DNA of 64,000 nt. Source: a bacterium (GTDB taxonomy: Bacteria; Pseudomonadota; Alphaproteobacteria; Rhizobiales; Aestuariivirgaceae). This document shows, piece after piece, positions 17,646 to 26,735 of this stretch; the stretch's first letter is position 1; the number at the start of each line of letters is the position of its first letter. Position numbers and translations under genes: made by a program. The stretch spans positions 1 to 64,000 of the forward strand of contig JALHQC010000001.1 of assembly GCA_022842165.1 (NCBI GenBank), written 5' to 3'. The notes under the pieces were generated by a model, which saw only the letters and a program-made list of their open reading frames with translations, had not been told where the DNA came from and searched no databases.

Positions 17646-18419
17646 ATGGATCTCGCGCTCTCCGGTAAATCAGCCATCGTCTGCGGCGCAAGCCAGGGCC
17701 TTGGCTTTGCAATCGCCGAAGCACTGGCGCAGGAAGGCTGCCGCGTCGGGCTTCTGGCACGCAATGCGAAGAAGCTCGAAACCCATGTGGCAGATTTCGC
17801 AGCGCACGGTCTTTCAGCAGTGGCACTTCCCGCCGACATGGGAGACTGGGCTTCGCTGGAAGCGTCGCTTGCAAAGTTCGGCATGCCGGAGATTCTCGTC
17901 AACAATTCCGGCGGCCCGCCGCCCGTCGATGTCACGAAGGTCGACCCCGATCTCTGGCGCAAGCAGTTCGAGATCATGGTGCTGAACCAGATGCGCCTCA
18001 CAGAGGCCGTTCTGCCGTCCATGCGCTTCAAGAAATTCGGCCGCATCCTGAATGTCGCCTCCACTTCGATCGTGGAACCCATCCCCGGCCTCGCAATTTC
18101 AAACTCGCTCCGCGCAGCCCTCGCCAACTGGATGAAGACGCTGTCGCTTGATGTCGCGAAGGATGGCGTCACCATCAACATGCTGCTCCCCGGCAGCTTC
18201 GCCACCGAACGCATTGACGGTTTCAACATCCGTGAGGCGAATGAGCGCAGCATCCCCATTGCACAGGTCGTCGCCGAAAACTCTGCCGCCATTCCCGTGG
18301 GCCGTTACGGCGAGCCGAAGGAGTTCGGCGCCGTCGCCGCCTTCCTCGCCAGCCCCAAGGCATCATACGTCACCGGCCAGATGATCCGCATCGACGGCGG
18401 TTCGACGAAGTCGGCATGA
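17646..18419 (+). CDS. SDR-family protein, BKR-like, lacking the usual Tyr/Lys pair
   Basis: A 257-residue Rossmann-fold protein of the short-chain dehydrogenase/reductase superfamily, with cofactor motif CGASQGLGFAIAEAL and NNSGGPPPVD. Where Y-x3-K is expected the sequence reads SNSLRAALAN, so Tyr and Lys appear replaced by Ser and Arg. A BKR-like SDR subgroup with a degenerate catalytic tetrad is known, so this may be a family trait rather than damage. It overlaps the next gene by 4 bp. Confidence 0.87.
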   Translation: MDLALSGKSAIVCGASQGLGFAIAEALAQEGCRVGLLARNAKKLETHVADFAAHGLSAVALPADMGDWASLEASLAKFGMPEILVNNSGGPPPVDVTKVDPDLWRKQFEIMVLNQMRLTEAVLPSMRFKKFGRILNVASTSIVEPIPGLAISNSLRAALANWMKTLSLDVAKDGVTINMLLPGSFATERIDGFNIREANERSIPIAQVVAENSAAIPVGRYGEPKEFGAVAAFLASPKASYVTGQMIRIDGGSTKSA

Positions 18420-19765
18420 TGCTGATCGCCGATCTCCGCTCCGCACTCGGTGAAGGCTCCGTCCTCACCGGGGTGGATATCGGAGCGCGGCATTCCTCCG
18501 ACATGAGCGGCACGGGCACCACTGCCCCCGCCGCAGTCATCCGCCCACGGACGGTTGAAGACGTTTCGACTGCGCTGAGGCTCTGCAACGAGGCTGGCGT
18601 TCCCGTCATCGCGCATGGCGGCCTCACCGGGCTGGCGGGCGGTGCGAATCCATCCGGCAATGAAATCGCCATCTCGCTGGAATTGCTGCGTGGGATCGAG
18701 GAGATCGACGTGGCATCCGCCACCATGACGGTGAAGGCCGGAACGCCGCTGGAGGAATGCCAGAAGGCCGCAGCCGAGGCGGGGCTGTTCCTCGCCCTCG
18801 ATCTCGGTTCACGCGGCTCAGCCCACATCGGCGGCAATCTCTCCACCAATGCAGGCGGCATCCGCGTCATCCGCTATGGCATGGCGCGCGAGCAGGTGCT
18901 GGGGCTTGAAGCCGTGCTGGCGGATGGCACGGTCATTTCCTCCATGAACAAGATGCTGAAGAACAATGCAGGTTACGACCTCAAGCATCTCTTTATCGGC
19001 TCCGAAGGAACGCTCGGCGTTATCACCCGCGCGGTGCTCAGGCTTCACCCGCCGCCCGGCGAAATCACCACGGTACTGTGTGCGGTTGCGTCTTATGATG
19101 ACGTCGTCACCCTGCTCCGCCGCGCCCAAGGCGAGCTGGGCAACATCGTCGCCTTCGAGGCGATGTGGCGGGAATACTACGATTTCAACTCGCGCGCGCT
19201 GAAGCTGTCGTTCTTCGCCGAGCCGCATCCCTTCTGCGTCATCCTCGAAAGCACTGAAGGCACATCCACCATCGAAGCCTTCCTCGCGGCCATGATGGAG
19301 AACGGCCTCATTCAGGATGCGGTTCTCGCACAATCGCAGGCACAGGCGCGCGAGATCTGGTCGGTGCGCGAGGGCCACCCGATCGAGGTGCTGCCGAACC
19401 TCCTGAACTTCGACGTGAGTCTTCCCATCGCGAAGATCGGCGAATACGCCACCGCCTGCGGCAAGGCATTGCACGCGCGCTGGCCCTCTTCGCACAATTC
19501 CTTCTATGGCCATGTTGGCGACTCCAACGTCCATATCTGCGTCTCGGTGGAGTATGGACCTGGCGAGGACATGCACTCGGTCGATGATATCGTCTACGGC
19601 GTGCTGAAGGACTACAACGGTTCGATCTCAGCGGAGCATGGCATCGGTACCCTGAAGCGGCCCTATCTCCATCTCTCACGCAGTGCGCAAGAGCTCGCCC
19701 TCATGCGGAGCCTCAAGGCCGCGCTCGATCCCAAGGGAACACTCAACCCGGGGAAGGTGATCTGA
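18416..19765 (+). CDS. FAD-linked oxidase, GlcD/D-2-hydroxyacid dehydrogenase family
   Basis: A 449-residue VAO/PCMH-type flavoprotein. FAD-binding features are VIAHGGLTGLAGGANP (about 63-78) and AHIGGNLSTNAGGIRVIRYG. The C-terminal oxidase domain ends with SISAEHGIGTLKRPYL, the conserved glycolate oxidase/D-lactate dehydrogenase signature. It oxidises a 2-hydroxy acid to the keto acid, passing electrons to an acceptor. It overlaps the SDR gene by 4 bp upstream and the deaminase gene by 1 bp downstream. Confidence 0.9.
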   Translation: MMLIADLRSALGEGSVLTGVDIGARHSSDMSGTGTTAPAAVIRPRTVEDVSTALRLCNEAGVPVIAHGGLTGLAGGANPSGNEIAISLELLRGIEEIDVASATMTVKAGTPLEECQKAAAEAGLFLALDLGSRGSAHIGGNLSTNAGGIRVIRYGMAREQVLGLEAVLADGTVISSMNKMLKNNAGYDLKHLFIGSEGTLGVITRAVLRLHPPPGEITTVLCAVASYDDVVTLLRRAQGELGNIVAFEAMWREYYDFNSRALKLSFFAEPHPFCVILESTEGTSTIEAFLAAMMENGLIQDAVLAQSQAQAREIWSVREGHPIEVLPNLLNFDVSLPIAKIGEYATACGKALHARWPSSHNSFYGHVGDSNVHICVSVEYGPGEDMHSVDDIVYGVLKDYNGSISAEHGIGTLKRPYLHLSRSAQELALMRSLKAALDPKGTLNPGKVI

Positions 19766-20172
19766 TGAACCTCAGGCTCTCGCGCCGCGCAGCCATGTTC
19801 GGGACGCCGCTGCTACTGGCAACGCAGGCCACCGCCGATCCCGCCCAGATCGCCCGCGCCTTCGCGATGCGCGACAAAGCCGTGGCCGATGGCGACCAGC
19901 CATATGGCGCCGTCATCGTGCGCGGTAGCGCAATTATCGCTGAGATGCCAAGCCGCGTCATCGTCAATGGCGATCCGACTGCGCATGCAGAAATGGAGGC
20001 TATCCGCGCCGCTGCGAAGGTTCTCGGCAGCCGCGATCTTTCCGGCTGCGTGCTGGTGTCTTCGTCACGGCCCTGCCCGATGTGCGAGGCCGCCGCCCAT
20101 TGGGCAGGCATCAGCCGCATGTATCATGGACAAGTGGGAGTGGATGCAGGAGCCCCAGGCCTGTGCCGGTGA
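19765..20172 (+). CDS. Nucleoside/cytidine deaminase-family protein with an export signal
   Basis: A 135-residue zinc deaminase-fold protein with motifs HAEME (Zn ligand His plus catalytic Glu) and PCPMCEAA (two Cys ligands). The first 24 residues, with LSRRAAMFG, a hydrophobic stretch and ATA before DPA, look like a twin-arginine or Sec signal, unusual for a family that is normally cytosolic. The protein is slightly short at the C-terminus. The start overlaps the stop of the FAD-linked oxidase gene by 1 bp. Confidence 0.82.
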   Translation: MNLRLSRRAAMFGTPLLLATQATADPAQIARAFAMRDKAVADGDQPYGAVIVRGSAIIAEMPSRVIVNGDPTAHAEMEAIRAAAKVLGSRDLSGCVLVSSSRPCPMCEAAAHWAGISRMYHGQVGVDAGAPGLCR

Positions 20173-20217
20173 TCTGCCGCCTGATTTCTGCGCCATTCCG
20201 GCGGGACGATTGAAAGC

Positions 20218-20826
20218 ATGATCCGATCCCTCATCGCTTCTCGCGCGCTGTTCCGGCTGGCAATCGCCCTGCCGGCGATCATCATGCTCACCCGCTATTT
20301 CTCAGTTCAAGGCGGCTCCGGGCACCTGCTGCAATCATCCGGCGAATGGGCGGCGCGAATGCTGATCGTCACGCTTGCCGTCACGCCCATCCGGCTGCTG
20401 CTCAAGAGCCAGCACTGGTTCCAGCCGTGGTCCATGTGGCTGTTCAAGCGGCGGCGCGATCTGGGGCTCGCGGCCTTCCTCTACGCGCTGCTGCATCTCG
20501 GAGCCTATCTCATCCGCCAGTCGAGTCTGAACGTCATTCTCTATGAACTTCAGTTCATCGAATATGTCCTCGGCTGGGTGGCGCTCGCCTCGATGCTCAT
20601 CCTTGCCGTTCTCAGCAATGACCGGGCCATTCACCATCTCGGCACCGCCTGGAAGAAGGTGCAGCGCCTGGTCTATGTTGCCGCCATCTGCGTGTTCCTG
20701 CACTGGTTGTGGATCAAGCTCGACAATGTTCCGGCACTCCTTCACTTCGCGCCGCTGGCCGTGCTCGAGGCCTACCGCCTGTGGTACAATTTCGCGCGGC
20801 CTAGCCTGCGGCATCCCTCAGGATAA
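20218..20826 (+). CDS. Ferric-reductase-like transmembrane protein, MsrQ-like
   Basis: A 202-residue protein with about six membrane helices and histidines in helices (ALLHLGAYL, HHLG, FLHWLW) suited to bind b-type haem. It resembles MsrQ/YedZ, the membrane haem subunit that feeds electrons to the periplasmic methionine sulfoxide reductase MsrP. No msrP is adjacent, so an assignment as msrQ is only by resemblance. Its last 26 bp overlap the end of the convergent GMC oxidoreductase gene. Confidence 0.75.
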   Translation: MIRSLIASRALFRLAIALPAIIMLTRYFSVQGGSGHLLQSSGEWAARMLIVTLAVTPIRLLLKSQHWFQPWSMWLFKRRRDLGLAAFLYALLHLGAYLIRQSSLNVILYELQFIEYVLGWVALASMLILAVLSNDRAIHHLGTAWKKVQRLVYVAAICVFLHWLWIKLDNVPALLHFAPLAVLEAYRLWYNFARPSLRHPSG

Positions 20827-22417
20827 TCTCGGCCCCCTTCCAGCCCACCATCATGGATGGCGCATTGGTGTTGCCGGCAATCAGGTTCGGGAACACGGAG
20901 GCATCGCAGACCCGCAGGCGATCGACGCCATGCACCTGCAAGCGCGGGTCGACGACGAAATGCGAGGCATCGGGGCCCATCCTGCAGGTGCAGGACTGGT
21001 GATAGACCGTGCCGCTGCGCTGGCGGAAATCATGGATCAGTTCGTCATCGCTCCGGCACTCGGGCCCCGGCCGCAGTTCTTCCGCCATCAGGCTCTTCAA
21101 CGGCTCCTGCGCCGCGATCACGCGGAGGAATTTGACCGCAGCCAGCATTTCGGCCACGTCCTTCTCCGTGCCATAGACGTTGAAGGAGATCTTCGGATGC
21201 ACGAAGGGATCAGGCGACTTGATCATCACCTCGCCCCGGCTCGAAGGCCTGCAGTTCGAAAGCCCCAGCGAAAGCCCCGAAAAGGGATCGGGGTTGAGCA
21301 GCGGGCGCTCGCCTACGCGCGGAATGAGTGTCGAGAAGGCCTGCATGTAAAGCTGCATGTTGGGCCGCTCGAGATCCGGGCTGGTGCGGAAGAAGCCGCC
21401 GCCCTGATTGACGCTCAAGGACAACGGTCCGCGCTGCCTCAGCACATAGTGCGCGCCCACGCGCAGCTTTCCCCACCAGGGGCGAAGCGCGTCGTTCAGC
21501 GTCGGCACCGTCATGCGCCAGGTGTAGTTGATGCCGTGATGGTCCTCCATCCTGGCGCCCACACTGGCGTTCTCGCGCAGCACGGGGATTTCCATCTCCT
21601 GCAGCAGCGCGCCCGGCCCGACGCCTGACAGTTGCAGAAGCTGCGGCGAGTTGATGGCGCCGCCCGAGAGGATCACCTCGCCCCTGGTCTTCACCGTCAG
21701 CCTCTGCCCGCGCTGGAGGTATTCGACGCCGACCGCGCGCTTGTCCTCGAACAGCACGCGCGTCACATGCGCGCCGGTCTCGACCTTCAGGTTCCTGCGC
21801 CTCATGGCCGGCCTCAGGAAAGCGCGCGCGGCGGATAGTCTCCGCCCACCCTTGGTGGTGAGCTGATAGAGGCCAACGCCTTCCTGCTCCGCGCCATTGA
21901 AGTCGGGCGTGTATTTGAGGCCTGCCGCCATCGCCGCCTTGATGAAGGGCTGGCACAGCAAATGCGCGTCCGGCCCCATGTCGCTCAGGTGAACCGGGCC
22001 GCCGCGGCCGCGATAGGCGGGGTCGCCGGCCGGATAATCCTCCATCTGCCTGAACACCGGCAGCACGTCGTCCCAACCCCAGCCGATGTTGCCCTCGCGC
22101 CGCCAGTCATCATAATCCGCCGCCTGACCACGGATATAGACCATGGCGTTGATCGAACTTGACCCGCCCAGTATCTTGCCGCGCGGAACATAATCACGCT
22201 GGCCGTTGAGGCCGGGGTCGGGCTCGGCCACATACATCCAGTTGCAGCTCTTGTCATAGAAGGTCTTGCCATAGCCCAGCGGCATGTGGACGAAGAAGCG
22301 CCGGTCGCTGCCGCCGGCTTCCAGCATCAGCACCTTGTGGCGGCCATTGGCGGTGAGGCGTTCGGCCAGCACGCATCCGGCCGAACCGGCGCCCACGATG
22401 ATGTAGTCGAAATCCAA
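20801..22417 (-). CDS. GMC-family oxidoreductase (choline dehydrogenase-like)
   Basis: A 538-residue FAD enzyme. The N-terminal motif DYIIVGAGSAGCVLAERL, the PRGKILGGSSSINAMVYIRG signature and the C-terminal HQSCTCRMG with a catalytic histidine and NTNAPSMMVG are all present. GMC enzymes oxidise primary or secondary alcohols; choline is one known substrate and would fit an organism handling quaternary amines, but an alcohol such as a polyethylene glycol is equally possible. It is divergent from the enolase-superfamily gene at 22572. Confidence 0.9.
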   Translation of the reverse strand: MDFDYIIVGAGSAGCVLAERLTANGRHKVLMLEAGGSDRRFFVHMPLGYGKTFYDKSCNWMYVAEPDPGLNGQRDYVPRGKILGGSSSINAMVYIRGQAADYDDWRREGNIGWGWDDVLPVFRQMEDYPAGDPAYRGRGGPVHLSDMGPDAHLLCQPFIKAAMAAGLKYTPDFNGAEQEGVGLYQLTTKGGRRLSAARAFLRPAMRRRNLKVETGAHVTRVLFEDKRAVGVEYLQRGQRLTVKTRGEVILSGGAINSPQLLQLSGVGPGALLQEMEIPVLRENASVGARMEDHHGINYTWRMTVPTLNDALRPWWGKLRVGAHYVLRQRGPLSLSVNQGGGFFRTSPDLERPNMQLYMQAFSTLIPRVGERPLLNPDPFSGLSLGLSNCRPSSRGEVMIKSPDPFVHPKISFNVYGTEKDVAEMLAAVKFLRVIAAQEPLKSLMAEELRPGPECRSDDELIHDFRQRSGTVYHQSCTCRMGPDASHFVVDPRLQVHGVDRLRVCDASVFPNLIAGNTNAPSMMVGWKGAEIILRDAAG

Positions 22418-22543
22418 GTTAGTCCAGTCCCGCGCATGGTGAGAGGAACCCGCATTTGCGCCAGCTTGCGGGCCTGAAACAAGCCCCCTTCTCTCACCGG
22501 CGGTTAGAAATTTTCATCTCGAACGGCGCTTCCAAACTGGTAA

Positions 22544-22556
22544 GAAGCAGTGCTTC
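22544..22556. repeat. 13-bp perfect inverted repeat upstream of the MLE-like gene
   Basis: GAAGCA-G-TGCTTC lies 15 bp before the ATG at 22572, in the 154-bp divergent region with the GMC gene. It could be an operator or a small RNA hairpin next to the ribosome-binding site (GGGAGG). No regulator can be assigned. Confidence 0.35.
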
Positions 22557-22571
22557 GGGAGGGCGCATCTC

Positions 22572-23765
22572 ATGAAAATCAAGGATCTTCAGGTCTTCAT
22601 CGTCGGCAATCCGCCGCCCGGCTGGGGCGGGCGCTATTTCACCTTCGTGAAGCTGACGACGGACAACGGCATCACCGGCATCGGCGAATGCTATTGCGCC
22701 ACCTTCGGCCCCAAGGCGATGACGGTGATGATCGAGGATACCTTCGGCCGCTACGTCGAGGGGATGGACCCGTTCCACATCGAGGACCTGTGGCGCAAGG
22801 TCTATGGCTCGGGCTTCACGCAGCGCCCCGATGTCTCGCTGATGGGCGTGCTCTCCGGCATCGAGATCGCGCTGTGGGACATCATCGGCAAGTCTGTCAA
22901 CAAACCCGTCTATGAATTGCTGGGCGGCCGCGTGCAGGAGAAGCTGCGCTCCTACACCTACATCTATCCCGATCTTTCCAAGGGCCAAGACGATTCGATC
23001 TACTGGAATGCCGAACAATCGGCGGAGCGCGCCGCCGAATATGTGAAACAGGGCTTCACCGCCATCAAGTTCGATCCGGCAGCACCCTATTCGGCTTTCG
23101 ATCCGCGCCAGCCGTCGCTGGAATCGATCGAGCTTTGCACCCGCTTTTGCCGCCTGATCCGCGAGGCGGTCGGCGACAAGGCGGACCTTCTGTTCGGCAC
23201 GCATGGCCAGTTCACGGCGTCCGGCGCCATCCGCTTTGCCAAGCACATCGAGAAATACAATCCGCTGTGGTTCGAGGAACCGACCCCGCCGGACCGGCCG
23301 GAGGAAATGGCCCTCGTCGCGCGCGGCACGTCGATCCCGGTCGCCACGGGCGAACGGCTCACCACCAAGTATGAATTTGGCCGCGTGCTGGAACTCCGCG
23401 CCGCATCGATATTGCAAATGGCGCTGGGCCGCGTCGGCGGCATCTGGGAGGCGAAGAAGATCGCCGGCATGGCAGAAGTGTTCTACGCCCAGATTGCGCC
23501 GCATCTCTACGCCGGCCCCATCGAGGCTGCCGCCAACATCCACTATGGCACGTCGCTGCCAAATTTCCTCATCCTCGAGTCGATCGAGCAGTTCGGCGGC
23601 TTCTATGCGAAGATTTTGAAGAAGCCGATCAAGTGGGAGAACGGCTACGTGATCCCGCCCACCGAGCCGGGCCTTGGCGTCGAACTCAACGAAGAGGTGG
23701 CACTGGCACATCCCTATACGGGAACCAAGCTGCACCTCGAAATGACCAACCATGTGGTGAGGTAG
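22572..23765 (+). CDS. Mandelate racemase/muconate lactonizing enzyme (enolase superfamily) protein
   Basis: A 397-residue protein. The N-terminal capping domain (1-125) includes GECYCATFGPKAMTVMIED, and the barrel contains FTAIKFDPAAP (K-x-D acid-base motif), FGTHGQFT, WFEEPTPPDRPEE and IPVATGERL. The barrel ends with APHLYAGP. These mark an acid-sugar dehydratase or racemase of the MLE group, dependent on Mg2+. The specific sugar acid is not evident. A 3-hydroxyisobutyrate-dehydrogenase-like gene follows after a repeat-rich gap. Confidence 0.88.
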   Translation: MKIKDLQVFIVGNPPPGWGGRYFTFVKLTTDNGITGIGECYCATFGPKAMTVMIEDTFGRYVEGMDPFHIEDLWRKVYGSGFTQRPDVSLMGVLSGIEIALWDIIGKSVNKPVYELLGGRVQEKLRSYTYIYPDLSKGQDDSIYWNAEQSAERAAEYVKQGFTAIKFDPAAPYSAFDPRQPSLESIELCTRFCRLIREAVGDKADLLFGTHGQFTASGAIRFAKHIEKYNPLWFEEPTPPDRPEEMALVARGTSIPVATGERLTTKYEFGRVLELRAASILQMALGRVGGIWEAKKIAGMAEVFYAQIAPHLYAGPIEAAANIHYGTSLPNFLILESIEQFGGFYAKILKKPIKWENGYVIPPTEPGLGVELNEEVALAHPYTGTKLHLEMTNHVVR

Positions 23766-23945
23766 TCCCTCACCGGCCCCTGGCGGGGCGTCCTCTCCCG
23801 CAAGCGGGAAAGGTTGAAGTACGAAGCTCCTTGTCTTCTCCCGCTTGCGGGAGAAGGTGCCCCGCAGGGGCGGATGAGGGGAAGTCCCCACCCGGCGCGT
23901 TCCGCGCCACCCTCCCCGCAAGCGAGGAGGGAGAGAAAAGAGAAA
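23764..23945. repeat. Intergenic palindromic repeat cluster
   Basis: Two related GC-rich palindromes, TCCCGC-AA-GCGGGA (23796-23809) and CTTCTCCCGC-TT-GCGGGAGAAG (23835-23856), are followed by a GCCCCGCAGGGGC-type element and a further CTCCCCGCAAGCGAGGAG-like palindrome. Related sequence occurs at 35.3-35.5 kb. This is a REP-like alphaproteobacterial intergenic repeat, able to form stable hairpins in the transcript between the two flanking genes. Confidence 0.75.
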
Positions 23946-23951
23946 ACACAC

Positions 23952-24851
23952 ATGCATTACGGTTACATCGGCCTCGGCAATCTCGGCGGGCATCTGGCTC
24001 AGAACCTCGTCACCAAGGGCTTCAAGGTGACCGTCCATGACATCGACAAGTCGCTTGCGGAACGCCACCTCAAGGCCGGCGCGTCCTGGGCCGCGTCGCC
24101 GAAAGAACTGGCGAGCCAAGTCGATCACGTCTTCACCTGCCTGCCCTCGCCCGTGATCTCGGAAAAGGTGCTGGTGCAAATCCTCCAGGGCCTGAAGCCC
24201 GGCGGAACATGGATCGAGAATTCCACCAACGGGCGGGACGAGATGCAGCGCCTCGCAGCCCTCGCTTCGGCCAAGGGCATCCGCACACTGGAAGCCCCCG
24301 TCACCGGCGGCGTGCACCTCGCGGCGCGTGGCGAGATCACGGTGCTCGTCGGCGGCGAGAAAGACCTGTTCGACCTCCACACGCCGGCACTCGAGGCGAT
24401 CGGCAGGAGAATCTTCCACATGGGGCCATTGGGCTCCGCCGCCGTCATCAAGGTCATCACCAACATGCTGGCCTTCATTCATCTTGTAGCCGATGCCGAG
24501 GCATTGATGCTGGCCAAGCGCGGCGGGCTCGATCTCGCGCAAGCGTGGAACGCCATTACGGCATCCTCCGGCACCAGCTTTGTTCATGAAACCGAGGGCC
24601 AGTTGATCCTCAACGGCAGCTACGACATCGCCTTCACCATGGACCTGGCGCTGAAGGACCTCGGCTTCGCCATGAACTTCGGCAAGGAATTCGGCGTGCC
24701 GCTCGATCTCGCCTCGCTCACCAACCAGACTTTCATGAAAGGCAAGGCCGCGTACGGCGGCACGGCGCAATCAACCCAGATCGCCAAGCTGCTGGAAGAT
24801 CTTCTGCACACCGATCTTCGCGCTCCAGGCTTCCCCGCCCGGCTGGAATAG
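23952..24851 (+). CDS. NAD(P)-dependent oxidoreductase, 3-hydroxyisobutyrate dehydrogenase family
   Basis: A 299-residue beta-hydroxyacid dehydrogenase. It starts at the Rossmann motif GYIGLGNLGGHLAQNL. The substrate motif APVTGGVHLAARGEITVLVGG and the catalytic-lysine region AAVIKVITNMLAFIH are present. Family members oxidise 3-hydroxy acids with NAD(P). The ATG at 23952 is chosen since upstream sequence in the same frame is repeat DNA. Together with the enolase-superfamily gene upstream it suggests sugar-acid breakdown. Confidence 0.88.
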   Translation: MHYGYIGLGNLGGHLAQNLVTKGFKVTVHDIDKSLAERHLKAGASWAASPKELASQVDHVFTCLPSPVISEKVLVQILQGLKPGGTWIENSTNGRDEMQRLAALASAKGIRTLEAPVTGGVHLAARGEITVLVGGEKDLFDLHTPALEAIGRRIFHMGPLGSAAVIKVITNMLAFIHLVADAEALMLAKRGGLDLAQAWNAITASSGTSFVHETEGQLILNGSYDIAFTMDLALKDLGFAMNFGKEFGVPLDLASLTNQTFMKGKAAYGGTAQSTQIAKLLEDLLHTDLRAPGFPARLE

Positions 24852-24878
24852 TTATCCAGCCGGAAGGGTCAGGCCTGG

Positions 24879-25193
24879 TCACATGTCCATGCACTGGGCA
24901 ATCTCGATACTTCCGCCGGATGCGAGGATCGGGCAACCGCTTGCCTTCTTGTGGGCATCTTCGAGGCTCGAGGCTTCGATCAGGCTATAGCCGCTGGCCG
25001 GATTGGCGCCGCCACCTGCGGCGAGCGAACCGTCAGGCTTTACGGTGCTCGACTTGCCGACCGGATTGCCGCCGTCAACCACCGCTGCCCCCATGCTTCC
25101 AAACCAGGCGCCCCAGGCGTCCATCGTCTTCTTGATGTCGGCAGGGTTCGTGGGCGCGCTCCCGCCATGATATACGAACAGATACTTGGCCAT
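24879..25193 (-). CDS. YCII-related (YciI family) protein
   Basis: A 104-residue protein of the dimeric ferredoxin-like YCII fold. It starts MAKYLFVYHGG and contains GSMGAAVVDGGNPVGKS and GYSLIEASSLEDAHKKASGC, typical of the family. The function is not defined; some relatives are fused to or encoded with ECF sigma factors. The ATG at 25193 has AGGAGGAAGACA in front of it. It is divergent from the PucR-type regulator gene. Confidence 0.85.
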   Translation of the reverse strand: MAKYLFVYHGGSAPTNPADIKKTMDAWGAWFGSMGAAVVDGGNPVGKSSTVKPDGSLAAGGGANPASGYSLIEASSLEDAHKKASGCPILASGGSIEIAQCMDM

Positions 25194-25320
25194 TGTCTTC
25201 CTCCTAGATCCCGTTCCGGGCGACATGCCCGTCATTGTTCGATATCCCCTGCGCTGTGCCTTGCACATGGCAGGAATTGCCGTAAACTGCGGTCCTTGAT
25301 TGTGAGGACTTCACAACGAC

Positions 25321-26604
25321 ATGAGCACGCCGGCAAATCTTCAGGCGCTCAGGCGCAGTCTTGCCGCGCTGGCGGGGCTTCAGCTTGTGCCGCAGGCCGC
25401 GCCAGTTCTGGCCACCACGATCGAACAGGCGACTGCAGCCCTCCGCAGCGCCATCCTGGCGGAGATTCCGGCTTTCCAGACATCCGGCAACCCGCAAGTC
25501 CTTCCGGGGCTCTCGGCCCATGTTGAAGCCCATGTCGAAGCTATCCACGGGTTGTTCGGAGGCCACGGGCCGGATGATTTCGCCTTCGTGAAAGATCATG
25601 CGCGTCTCAGGGCCGAGCAGCATTTTCCCCTTGAAGTGATGCTCCAGGCCTATCGCTGCGGGCATCGGTCGCTCTCGCACTGGCTGCGTGGCGCCGTTCT
25701 CGCGCTGAAGCCCGCACGAGTCGAACAGGCCGTCGCGGCAGTGGCGGATTTCGCCATCGAATACACCAACGTGGTCAGCAACATTGCCGCCGCCGAATAT
25801 GTCGCGCGCACCCGCCTCCTCGCCGAGGCCGAAAGCGACCAGCGTACCGAGCTCCTGTCCATCCTGCTACAGGGCTATGACGAGGCGGATGGAAGGGTGA
25901 CAACGCTTCTGAAGCGGGCCGGATATCTGGCTCAGCGCCAGGCCTATTGCGTGGTGGTGGCGCAGCCCGTCAACGTCGCCGAGATGGAACATCCCGAGCG
26001 GCCCCGGCGCATCATCGCCACCGTCTCCGATGCGCTTGCAAATACTTCCATCCGCATCCTCGCTGGCGTCAGGAACAACATGTTGACGTTCGTTCTCTCC
26101 GATCTGCGCCGGCAATCGGGCTGGACGGCAGCACAAAGCGGGCTGGCGGATCGCATCCATCCGCTGCTCGATGTTCTCGGCACGTCGGTTCTGGCCGGCA
26201 TCAGCGCTGATCATCCGTCCACGTCGTTTCTGCCCCAGGCCCTCGGAGAAGCGGCAATCGCTCTCGACCTTGCAAGCGTCACGGCCCGCTGCGTGAAGTT
26301 CACCGGGATTCCGGTGCGCGGGCTGCTCGTGCACCGTGGGGCCAACGCAGTGAAGGCCACGCCGCCCGCATGGCTGCCCGCATTCATCGCCGCCGATACC
26401 GAGGCGTCCGGAAATCTCCTTGCCACGCTCCGGGCCTTTGCCGCCTGCGACATGAACATGCAGCGGGCGGCGCGGCAGCTCGGCAAGCACCCGAACACGC
26501 TTTACGCGCGGCTCGTCCGCATCCGCGACCTGACGGGGCTTGATGCCCAGCGCTATCCCGCCCTCACCGAAATCCTGCTCACCGCCGACTGCTGGGGCGC
26601 GTGA
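25321..26604 (+). CDS. PucR/CdaR-type helix-turn-helix regulator
   Basis: A 427-residue regulator with the C-terminal PucR helix-turn-helix (about 370-425): CDMNMQRAARQLGKHPNTLYARLVRIRDLTG in parts. The middle is a GGDEF-related domain of the kind seen in purine- and sugar-acid-sensing regulators (PucR, CdaR). The N-terminal region (about 1-160) is helical. It is divergent from the YciI-family gene. The effector is unknown. Confidence 0.87.
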   Translation: MSTPANLQALRRSLAALAGLQLVPQAAPVLATTIEQATAALRSAILAEIPAFQTSGNPQVLPGLSAHVEAHVEAIHGLFGGHGPDDFAFVKDHARLRAEQHFPLEVMLQAYRCGHRSLSHWLRGAVLALKPARVEQAVAAVADFAIEYTNVVSNIAAAEYVARTRLLAEAESDQRTELLSILLQGYDEADGRVTTLLKRAGYLAQRQAYCVVVAQPVNVAEMEHPERPRRIIATVSDALANTSIRILAGVRNNMLTFVLSDLRRQSGWTAAQSGLADRIHPLLDVLGTSVLAGISADHPSTSFLPQALGEAAIALDLASVTARCVKFTGIPVRGLLVHRGANAVKATPPAWLPAFIAADTEASGNLLATLRAFAACDMNMQRAARQLGKHPNTLYARLVRIRDLTGLDAQRYPALTEILLTADCWGA

Positions 26605-26735
26605 TCGACATTCCCGTCTCATGGCGTTTGGCAACGTCCACCTGAAGCGAATTTACCTTCCACTGCGGTCCGAGGTATCAGCGGGAACGATTGGCGCCGG
26701 CGGGGGATTGTTGCTGCTCTCTCCCGAAGGGGTCC

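Noticed and set aside
20218-20826. Complete MsrPQ periplasmic methionine sulfoxide repair pair
   Set aside because: Only the MsrQ-like membrane subunit is present; the gene before it is a deaminase and the one after is a convergent GMC oxidoreductase.
22494-24770. Open frame of 758 codons on the minus strand
   Set aside because: It runs antisense through the MLE-like and HIBADH-like genes and their repeat-rich gap; its translation is rich in His, Arg and Gly with no domain, typical of a shadow frame in GC-rich DNA.
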